NCBI RefSeq assembly: GCF_019578655.1
Contig: NC_063263.1
Location: 12,275,001 to 12,339,000, forward strand
Length of the DNA stretch: 64,000 nucleotides
DNA from: Ricinus communis
Lineage: Eukaryota > Streptophyta > Magnoliopsida > Malpighiales > Euphorbiaceae
Reading direction: 5' to 3'
Part shown: positions 50,493 to 60,097 of the stretch, piece after piece
How the letters are laid out: each line of letters starts with the position of its first letter
How positions within the stretch are numbered: position 1 is the stretch's first letter
Translations under genes and position numbers: made by a program
Notes under the pieces: generated by a model
The model's input: the letters and a program-made list of their open reading frames with translations, nothing else
The model's database searches: none
What the model was told of the DNA's origin: nothing

Positions 50493-51104
50493 CAACATAT
50501 ATAAATAAAAATACATATCCTATTTGGAAAGATAATAAGGCAGCTCAATAATTACCATGCTTATTATAATCTATGCTTTTTTAAGAAAATAACAATCATA
50601 TTTTTGAATAATCATCAATTGTTTACCATATTCAAATATTTAAGATAACATTTAGTTCTTTTATATAAATATAAGGATTATTGTTCTTCATGGTATCCAG
50701 AAGTGTAAATAATTAGAGTAGTAATAGGCGCTTGCACAACTTATTAACTTTACTATTCTTTAAGTCATATTTAGTAATTGTTCCCCTCTTATTGTTAGGC
50801 ACTATATCCTTCATCTTTTGGGCATCAAAACTATGATCTTAATGAAAAATAAATATGCATAATATCTTAATTATATTTTTACTTTTATTAAACTACAATT
50901 GAATTTGATTCTAATATTATTAATTCTACAATTTAAAATTAAATATTTTAGTATCAAATACTATTTTTATTTAACTTCCATGGAATATTTTTAGAAATAA
51001 ATTACGGGAATATAGATGAATGTCAATGGCATTCAACATTTTTCTTTTCTTTTTTTTTCTTCTTATTCTTTTGCTGAATCAGTACTACAACATTATTTCT
51101 TACT

Positions 51105-51925
51105 TTTCTTAGTGAATTATTAGACCATTTTATTATCTTTTATAAGAGTAATTTAATCAAGGTCAAATAAAGATTGATATATAGTGTAATTAACAAATTT
51201 ATATGCAAGATATTAGATTCATTTTCTGGATATGAAACTCTTTCTTTATTTCTAATTTTTGGTATTTGAATGAAAAACTTGGAAGGTTGGTAGGAATTTA
51301 GCATAAAGACAAACAATTATATGTATATAAATGCAACGTTGACTGCCATTATTCCCAATTTGCACAGGGGCATGCAAGTGAAGCAGCAAAGCCTCATGTG
51401 TGAAAAAACTTTAGTGTTGGGCAAAAAAAACAAAAAAAAAGTCATGCAATACGCCATCGTTTTCTTGAATGCTAATAATTCAATTTGCTAAAATCGATCA
51501 AACTACAAAGTAATTCAATTTGCTAAAATCACGTACAATATTAAATGATTAATTTAACCTGAAAGATGAAAGAATTTATTTCTACACGCAACACAAAAAG
51601 AAAAAAAAAAAAAACAGAAATAAACAAAAAGAATACGACGTACAAAGAAAAAAGAAAGAATATGAGGATTTTTTTCTTTTTCAGGACACTGAGTTTGTAA
51701 AATCAGCCAGAACAAGATTACAATTGTCACAGACAATTTATTACAATAGAATTCTTTCGACTGTGTATACAAAAATGACACCCACGGGTGTATAAGACGC
51801 CCAGACAAGAACCTCTGATTATTAAAAATCCACGGCGGCGGGAATAACTTTTGTGGTGGGAATTCAAGAATGGTCGTCATATCATAGAAATGGATTTGTG
51901 TTTTGTGATTGAATGACCAGTGTTG
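51105..51925. repeat. Diverged ~0.8-kb duplication, copy 2
   Basis: Partner of 48205-48960, same orientation. It contains a 124-codon minus frame (51554-51928) that is not conserved in copy 1 beyond a few residues (MTT, then EFP). I therefore do not call it a gene. Confidence 0.8.
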
Positions 51926-53061
51926 CACAGGTGTTATACTAAATTTAAGCCTTTTTCATTAAAAGGTGCCCCAGAAGTACTGATTACTTAACTTAAGCCT
52001 TTTCTTAGCAGAGTGGAAAAGAATATTGGTGTTGATATTCAAGTCTTTATACGGCATAAAAGAAATCACTTTTACATTATATTTTTTTAAAAGAAAACTT
52101 GTTTGATTCATTTTTTCGAGCGAGGAATAATTGTAAATAATTATTGTTTATGAGAATAAAGTAAAGTTATGCTAATTAAAGTCAGATTCATTAGCTGGTT
52201 AATTACGTAGAAACGAGCTTTTATTAAGGTTTTTTTGCGCTTTGTAGTTATTAACAAGAAAGTTATTAGCTATTCATAGCTTAATTAGTATTTGAATGCA
52301 TGATTTTCTTTTCGTAGACATACATAAAGAGGGTCTCAAACTGTATAGCATATATATATATATACATATTGTTTTCATGTTTGTAAAAAATAAAATTCAG
52401 GAATAGAGGAGAAGCGCAAATTCGACTGCTTTCATTTATTTATTGTCGTCTGTCGTTACTACTTTTTATTTTTCATTGGAAAGGTGTAAACTATTGGCTT
52501 GTAAGATAGACACTCGTTGACGTTTTCATATTAAGACTCGGTCTTTACTTAAATCCCATTTAATTTTCTTGAACTTATTCGGGATAAAATGGTGACTTTA
52601 TGTCAAAACTTGTAATTTTTGACATTTGCTTAAGAAGACACTTCGCCTTCTTTTGTTATTTAATTTAATATCATGGAGCTTATGCTAAAGCACTCGACTC
52701 TTTCAACGGGTCATGTAATTAACTTATAAATCAAGCATTTTTTCTTTCTTTCAGCAGCGTGAAAAATGATTTTCCCTGTTCTTAACAGTAGAAGATCAGG
52801 CCATACATAATCCAAAATGAAACTTGACGACGATGTCCAAGGCCAGAGACTAATACTGAAACCAAAAGAAATGGACAAAAGCAGTCGGTAATCTAAAAAT
52901 GTACAAAGCCAAATATGACAAAAATTTAGTCTTTACCGTAAGCAATAGGAATCCGTTGATTCGGTATTGCACTTGCTCTTTCAACTACCATGTAAAGTAA
53001 AAAAAACTGTTGCGACTTCGAGCGGAAAAAAAAGGAACATTTAACTAGCAACTGCGTTAAG
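51926..53061. other. Spacer downstream of TRAP-beta, no gene
   Basis: No supported reading frame. The portion from about 52800 to 53061 is probably the TRAP-beta 3' UTR on the minus strand. Confidence 0.5.
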
Positions 53062-56000
53062 CTAACGCCTTTTCTTGCTTCCTTTTGCAGCACTGGACTT
53101 GGAGGGGGATGCAACCAAGTAAACGAACAAAACCACAATGGATATGACAGAAATTAGAGATCCATATTTTGCCAACAGCCTCTGCAAACAACAAAAATGA
53201 AACATAAGAACACGTGAGAAACAAAGAAAAGCACTTCATGTATCGTGATAAAAGTTTGATGTCTGGATAGTTTTCTGCTTTTATATCAGACTTTGGATCA
53301 GCCCGAGTTCCAGGATTCCTTATTAACAACTGACATAAATCAAAACTGAGAGAATGAAAAGAAGATTTCATACCTTAGCCTGCAAATATTTGGCCCAAGC
53401 ACAAGGTAGTTCCATAGAACAAGACAGAAAAAGAGAAAAGCATCAGCCAACAGGAAAAAAGGCCAATCCAGCACACTTAGCAGATGTATGGCACTTGATA
53501 ATTGAATGAGAAACTTACCCATTCAAACTTCTTTTCTGGAGGTCTCTCAGCAAGGACATCTAGAGGTAGTATGGGAGTTGAGAATGCCTCCTATATAAGC
53601 AACAATTATAAATTAAAAACTCAGTACCTAAAGTAGTATAACAGAGAAATATAGATATATAACTGCATGGATGTAAACCTGTAGAGCTGCCTTGGTTGGG
53701 ATGCGGAAAGTAACGACTGCTGGAGAACCATAAAACAGGCCTTTCACTTTGCCCTCCAATTCAAAAGTGTGCGACAGGATACCACCGCTGTAAAATGTAG
53801 CATTGAAAATATTACACCAACCCAAAAAAATAAGCAGCAGCAGAAAAACTAATCAGAATTGCTGAAAATTAACACTCACACATCAAGTCTTTCCCATGAC
53901 TGTGAAGTGTTGCCACTGATGACATCAAATATATCTTGAGGCCAGTGATCATCAAGAAGACTTACATCATATGCAGTCCTAAACAATATTAACAAAAAGA
54001 AAAATAAATAAATAAATAAAGAAACAAAAACACTGCATAGAAGTGTAATACAGTACATGCTCACCTTACACAAATAATATGAATAGGCTGAATACAAAAA
54101 TTTACCCCTATGTTTAGTGGAAAAATTTCGGGCGGTGGCACGCTAAGCGTTTATTTGAATTCATCACAGATTCAACTTGTATTCTCAAGGTCAGTTTAAA
54201 CACAACACTTTAAAGGGGCAAGTGTTTAAATGTTATGAAATATAATTGAAGTGTGTGAGGGGTTCAAACAAAGTTTAGGGTGCCGCTACACTATTTTCCA
54301 TAAAGCACGGGCAAATTTATTTATTTGACTACATAAACTCATTAGCTGTCAGCAGTGAACATTTAAATGGAAATACAACAAATTAAATAGAGGTCGAAAA
54401 AGGCAAATACAACTTTGGTAATCTACTAAGATCACTACTTTACACCTTCTGGGATTCAAAGAAATCTCATCTAGCTTCTAGTCAACCAGGATCATTCAGT
54501 CAGCACCATCCCATTCTATGCAATAGAAGTATATTCTACATAGTTACATGATTGAAAGATACAAACACTGATCTGCAGACTAGAAGAAGACATAGAGGTT
54601 CTGACATGCTCATTAGAAGCTAATCATTACGTTCTATTAGCTTTAGTTTATCTTCTGCCATGAACCAACCTTGTTAACCAGAGTACTTTATGGCATACTC
54701 TAGCTTCATGTGCAACAGCCATAAAAAATTAGCCATAATATGGATCATTGATAAAATAACAGCTGTCCTGCATGCAATTTTTCTTTCGACAGACCAAACT
54801 TTGAACATGCCTACAATAGTACTTTGAAGTTTGAACCTAGTAGATTTTTGATGCCATCTTTCCCCATGATCCTTAGATGCACTGATTTGGCTCCTCAGAA
54901 CAATCATTCAAATAGACACATCAAATGAAATAATAAAAATAATTTCACTTTCAATTGTAAAGACTGCCATAGTTAAGAAGAGCAAACTTGGGTGCATAAA
55001 ATTGGGAGTCAGTTTTATGCAAGTGAAACACCTTTTAATCGTAAAGAGAAATCCATCAGAACAAAGAGATGCTTAAGCAAATAGAACGGGCCTCTTTACT
55101 ACCAGCACAAAAGGCAAAACTTTTCATTCTCAGTTAAACTTCATAATGTTACAACATTTCTACTAATAATAAACATCCTCTCAAAAAATGAGCGTTAATT
55201 GTAAATACTGAATTAAGTCAACTTGTACAATAATTTATTTGAATATGGCGACCTTTGAATAATTTTACAATGATCTAAACCATTCAGTGTATAATAAACT
55301 CACTAGTCTCTGTGTATTTCAGTTTCTCAGCAATAAAGTGCAGTGTACAGGTAGATCCCACAAGATTCTTGCAATTAACTCCTCAATCTTCAAATTCCCC
55401 TTTTCTTATCATCTAGTACTAGTACTAGTGTTATTATTATATCTTTGAAGGGCTTGAAGCTCTACAAGCAGCATCATCAGATACTCCTATGCTTCACATA
55501 CTCATCACGGAGCAACAGGTAACTTCTACCTCAATTTTGTTCCCTAAGCATGCAATATCTCTAGGAATCAAATCGAAACTAATCCACTGAAAGACATCCT
55601 TAGCCTATGTTAACTCCAAATCTGTTTTAAATTTATTTTGCATCAATCCAAGGCTCTCTAAAAACACGTAAAAAGTTTTAGCTTACATATGAACGGCTGA
55701 GTAATTATCATAATGCCAATTGGCTCCTACATTAATTTTTCTTCTCCTTAATTCTTTGCATACTCCAGTTGACTAAAACCTTAGGATTGCCTCGCAAGAA
55801 TCAAATAAAAACTTACTCCAAACATAATCAGTTTATATATTTCATTCCTGAAAATCTAACAGCTTGACTAACATTTCCTCCAAGCTTACTCAGATCTAAA
55901 CAAATCCTGAATTATTATTCAGGTTACAATAAAAAGAAAAGCACAAAAACGCAAGGCAATGGATTCAAATTCAATATTTCTATATTGCATAACAAATAAT

Positions 56001-56288
56001 AAAGAAACATTTAAAAAAAAAAACACGAAATTCAATCAGATCTATAAAGAAAAAATAAAAATCAGATGATATAAGCTTTAGATCTGATTAAAAATAAAAG
56101 AAAAAAGAAACTCACGAAGATCCTTGGTTATAGATATCAATGGAGACAGAGACGCGTTCCGCACCAGATTTGAGGCGATTGAGAGTGGCCTTTTTGTGAG
56201 CGACAATGAAAGGAACATCAGAGCTAGCTGACGTTGATGAAATCAAGAAGAGAGCTACCAGTAGTAGGCAGGTTATCGTTTTTGCCAT
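53062..56288 (-). CDS. Translocon-associated protein subunit beta (TRAP-beta/SSR2), 6 exons, 192 aa
   Basis: ER membrane protein that accompanies the Sec61 channel and helps translocate nascent secretory proteins. Exons in transcript order: 56116-56288, 53880-53978, 53679-53787, 53519-53590, 53374-53379 and 53062-53181 (579 nt, all frames closing, stop TAG). It starts MAKTITCLLLVALFLIS, a clear signal peptide with cleavage probably near residue 22. The lumenal part has SDVPFIVAHKKATL, then SGNTSQSWERLD with a possible N-glycosylation site, and PAVVTFRIPTKAALQ. A single transmembrane segment at about 162-178 is followed by a short basic cytosolic tail ending KKRR, as expected for an ER resident. 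Exon 5 is only 6 nt. The 2.1 kb first intron carries a hairpin MITE. All landmarks of the plant family are present. Confidence 0.96.
53374..53379 (-). other. 6-nt micro-exon of TRAP-beta (Ala-Lys)
   Basis: On the gene's strand the sequence reads TTTGCAG/GCTAAG/GTATG. Joining exon 4 directly to exon 6 gives FEW-RLLAKYG, still in frame. Including GCTAAG gives FEW-AK-RLLAKYG, the WAKRLLAKYG sequence I recall from plant TRAP-beta. Both flanking sites fit the consensus. Confidence 0.85.
54119..54299. mobile_element. ~180-bp hairpin MITE in TRAP-beta intron 1
   Basis: The two halves are inverted copies. GGAAAA...CGG.GGCAC.CTAA at the left matches the reverse complement of the right end, and the centre has TTTAAACAC facing GTGTTTAAA around a short loop. 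The whole unit would fold into one long imperfect hairpin. It lies inside an intron and carries no coding sequence. Target duplication not resolved. Confidence 0.65.
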
Positions 56289-57532
56289 TTTGATATGATG
56301 AGCTGGTGGATTTCGCTTCAGATTTGTCGACCAAGTCGAGGAGAGGTGGTGGTGCGCTTCTAAAACAACGACTTACAAGTATAAACGACTAGGGTGCGTA
56401 AACGAAATTGTATTGTGTCTGTCAAATAACAGATTTTTCTTTTTCTTTTTTCTTTTTCTTTTAATTTTGCCACTCTAAGAAAGATATGATGTCGATACGG
56501 CGTCGTGTTTTTCCTTATGATGGCCTCATGGTTGGCATGGTCGCGCTAATGACAAAAATATTATCTGTTAGAAAAACATTTAAAAAATAATTAGAGAAAT
56601 TCTTTAATAAATATTTTTGACATTTCATAAACCTACTAAAGTTTGAATTTCCGAATGTTCTTACTTTGCCTATACCTTCTTTTCAAGGTTTTGGATTTGT
56701 TTAGTATAATGGTTTTTTTATTTATAATCTTTTTTTTCCTCAATTTGTTACATCAGATGAATAAAAATAATATATGCTATTCTCTACTCAAGCATTGTTC
56801 AGATTTTATTATTTTTAAATATATTCTTATCTAACAAATAATTATATTTTATATAAATTAATTTCTAGTTATTATCATTGTCATATACAATTATTGATTC
56901 TCAAGAAGTACATTGATTTTAATTTTAATATTAATGATGAAAACATAATTATTATACTAATTAATGAATTACTAAAACAATTTCATCATATTCAATAATC
57001 ATTAGAGGCTTTATAGTAATTCTTCGACAAATGTGGCTATCATTTTCCTATTCATATTTTTATAAATATATTATGCGTGTGTACATAATGTATAGTTAAA
57101 AAACATACTATTGACATCAATAATTTTTTATAATAAAATAAATTTATATAATTCGATTCGGCCAGCTTAAAATAAAAAAGTTAAATGTATTTTTATGTTT
57201 TAAATTTCTATTAATTACAACTTAATATTTTAACTTTTAATTTAATTTAACAGACATTTGAATTTCTCTTTCTTTTAATATTTAAAATCTTTTAACTTTT
57301 AATTAAACTTATATGTGAACATTATCTTTTGGTATTATATAAATACATTTGTGCAATAATGTGTACGTATTGAATAAAAACAAATAATAAAAAGTGTTAA
57401 AATATCACAAAAAATTAACTTCGGATTTGTTAAATTAACTCAAAAATTCAAATATTATACTGACCAAATGACCAAAGTTCAAGGCATAAATAGGCATTTA
57501 GCCAAAAATAAATAAATAAAATGATAATCATA
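56289..57532. other. TRAP-beta promoter and AT-rich spacer
   Basis: The first 150 bp or so after 56288 should contain the TRAP-beta leader and promoter. The rest is AT-rich and has no gene. Confidence 0.5.
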
Positions 57533-57550
57533 ACATAGCCAAACTTAAAA
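57533..57550 (+). repeat. Left target-site duplication of the LINE
   Basis: ACATAGCCAAACTTAAAA matches ACATATCCAAAGTTAAAA at 58835-58852 at 16 of 18 positions. The two copies flank the retroelement fragment exactly at its start and after its A-tail. Confidence 0.85.
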
Positions 57551-58834
57551 GCCCTTTGGCTACCGAGGGAGAATGAGTTCTATGTCATGTATAATTTAGC
57601 CTCGAAGGCGGATAAAGCTACTGCCAATTCTCTTATAGAACCAAATCAGATTTATTCAGATGAAGATCTTATTAGGGACCTCTTTGATCCTGTTGAGGCT
57701 GACTTAATCCTTAATATCCCACTAAGTCACAGGAGTATAGAAGACATTTGGTTCTAGTCTCGGATCCAAAGGGTAGCTACTCTGTTCATAGTGGTTATCA
57801 TTGTCTAATTCAGACTCAACCTATTGTCCAAGAGTTAGGGGAAGGGTTTTGAAAGATGTTTCAAGCAATTAAAGCTCATCCAAAAGTGAAAGTAGTGGTT
57901 TGGAAAGCATATATGCATAGTATTCCAACTCTCTCCGATCTATACAACAAGCGAGTGAATGTGGTGAATATCTGCCCATTTTGTCAAGGTAGTAAGGAAA
58001 CAAGCCTTCACTTATTTGTTGACTGTCCGATTGCTAGAGATTGTTGGTCTTGCTCGCTAGTCGGCTATTCAAGGTATGTCAGCTTCTCTTTATGTGCTTG
58101 CCTTTCAGATTTACTATTCAAATGCTCTAAGAAGGATCGTATTGTGGTGCTTGCAATCGTTTGGAATTTGTGAGCTAGTAAGAATGCTCTTATTTGGAAG
58201 GATCAACGCAAGTCCCCTAGTCATATTGTTGAAGGGGCTTTGATCTTTATTCATCAATGGTCCTAAGCCAGATTCATCCATAATAAGGAAATGGTGTGCC
58301 CTAAGCTTGATCTAGTACATCTTAGACTCGGCTTCCTATTAGGTAGCTTAAGTGCAATGTCGATGCAACTATTTTTCAACAGACTGGCTATAGAGGCTCG
58401 GGTTAGGTGATTCGTGATTAGGTAGGAACCTTCTTGTTTGCCTACGTTCCTAGGCCGATCCATCTCGATATTCAACCTCGACTTGCTGAAGGTATCAGCC
58501 TCAAAGAAGTTCTCAATTGGATTAAAAGGTCAAGACTATAATATTTTTGTAAAAGTGGAAACCAATTGCTCAAGTATTATGGAAGCTGTGAACCATTCCT
58601 CCTTTTATTTATCGCCTTTATGCATAGTTATTCAAGACTATAAGACTCTTTTGTCAGAGATTGATAATTGTAAAATCTCTCATGTTAGTAGATTAGCGAA
58701 TCAAGTTGCCTATATATTGACAAAGGCAGCTGCTTCTTTGTCTGGTCCATAGAGTACCGTGTCCCCCCTTCTTTATTTATTGACGTTCTTTCTTTTGATA
58801 ATCATCAATATCTTTCATTGAGTTAAAAAAAAAA
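57551..58834 (+). mobile_element. 5'-truncated, inactive LINE (non-LTR retrotransposon)
   Basis: Only the 3' end of a LINE is present. The reading frames, broken by several stops and shifts, give in order three parts. First is a linker near the reverse transcriptase end (DLFDPVEADLILNIPLS, about 57670-57725). Second is a zinc-binding RT-associated domain (57856-58173) with ICPFCQGSKETSLHLFVDCP and a Trp after it. Third is an RNase H-like domain: KCNVDATIF at about 58350, and the C-terminal part at 58550-58752 ending in AAASLSGP before a TAG. An A-tail of about 12 bases at 58824-58835 closes it. The stop inside VWNL*ASKNALIW and the frame change inside the RNase H region show it cannot encode an active protein. 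Target duplications on both sides give precise ends, so the element arrived 5'-truncated. Confidence 0.9.
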
Positions 58835-58852
58835 ACATATCCAAAGTTAAAA
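58835..58852 (+). repeat. Right target-site duplication of the LINE
   Basis: Partner of 57533-57550, with two substitutions. Confidence 0.85.
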
Positions 58853-59817
58853 AAATCTTCGTCTGCATAAATATTAGGCCCATAATGCAGTATTCACAAA
58901 TGTAGTGAGCAAAGCTTTAAATTCTATCTAGCAATTTTTTAAAAAATATCTAAAATTAACAAAAATACTATTTTTATTGTGATTTTTTTAAGAATATAAT
59001 TTTAATTTAAAAAAAAAATATAGTTTGATTGTTTTTCAATTGTCAAAATACAATTAAATCCGTATTTTCAAAAAAAATTAAAAAAATATATTTTTAATAT
59101 TTTAATATAATACAAAAATTAACACCTTAAATTTAATAAATAAAGTATAAATATTTTTAATATTTGTCCTCCCCTGTCCACATGTGGATCGAACCAACAG
59201 TTCGGCAGCAGCCTGAAGGCCCATAACTAACCTACAACCCTATTCGCTCTATAACCTATTAGGGCCACCGTCTCCTTAAGGAAAAAGAAAAAGAAAAAAA
59301 CAATATTTTTATTATTTTTATAACTGCTTTTGAAATCCAAATTTTTAACTGAAAAAAGTAAACTAGATATTTTTAGAAAACGGTTTAAAATGTCCATAGC
59401 AATGTAAAACTATTTATAGAAATAAATTAAATCAAAATCTGTAAGAAAAATAAATAGTGAAATATATCGATTAATATTATAGTAAGAATTTCAATTCTAA
59501 TGTAATTGATATTTGTAATATAAAAATGTCAAATAATATTTAATTAGTGTTTAATATAACTAATAATTAACAAAGATATTTTACCCTTAAAAAAATCAAA
59601 GATATTTTGATTATTATTTAGATTTATAGTATTATAGCGTAGTGTGGGTGTAAGCAACCCAGCAAAATAAGGTCAAAAACGACAACGACATAATAAGGTA
59701 AATATCTAGTGTGAATGACCGAAAGTGCACTTTATCGCCAGCTCAATACGAATCCATGTCAACATTTATTACATGTGGATCCCCAAGCCTGCCAACCCCT
59801 ATCTCCTATATCATATC
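58853..59817. other. AT-rich spacer with a GC-richer patch, then COL promoter
   Basis: No gene. About 59165-59280 is noticeably GC-richer than its surroundings and includes the palindrome CCACATGTGG (59178-59187); its origin is unknown. From about 59640 onwards the sequence is probably promoter of the CONSTANS-like gene. Confidence 0.5.
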
Positions 59818-59864
59818 CTTTCTTTCTTTCTTTCTTTCTTTCTTCTTCTTCTTCTTCTTCTTCT
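59818..59864 (+). repeat. (TTTC)n-(TTC)n microsatellite upstream of the COL start
   Basis: A compound pyrimidine repeat of about 47 bp, some 235 bp before the ATG. It is probably in or near the 5' leader. Confidence 0.9.
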
Positions 59865-59915
59865 GATTCTGATTTACATTTACGTCTTCGAATACGATCA
59901 ATCATCTCTCTGCCC

Positions 59916-59969
59916 ATGCTCTGCCTCCATGACTCACATGTCCTCTCTTCCCTTGCTGTAATTAGTTAG
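59916..59969 (+). promoter_or_regulatory. 17-codon uORF in the probable COL leader
   Basis: An upstream ATG opens MLCLHDSHVLSSLAVIS and a stop, 128 bp before the main ATG at 60098. It would be translated first if the transcript starts before it. It is seen as a frame; its effect is inferred. Confidence 0.4.
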
Positions 59970-60097
59970 TTTTTTCTTTTAAATCTTCACCTCATATTAA
60001 ACATTTCTGCTGGTTCGTACTTCCTACAAACTTGTAGTTCTTATTTTCTTCTCCAAATTCAAGAATTTTGCTGTTGTTGTTCTTGGGTTTGTGCATA

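Larger units (their letters stand above)
48961..51104. other. AT-rich spacer between the duplicated segments
   Basis: No gene seen. It holds two long microsatellites, listed separately, and very AT-rich DNA around 49780-50200. Confidence 0.6.

Noticed and set aside
51554..51928. 124-codon minus frame in duplicated segment copy 2
   Set aside because: The other copy does not keep the frame, so it is unlikely to be under coding constraint.
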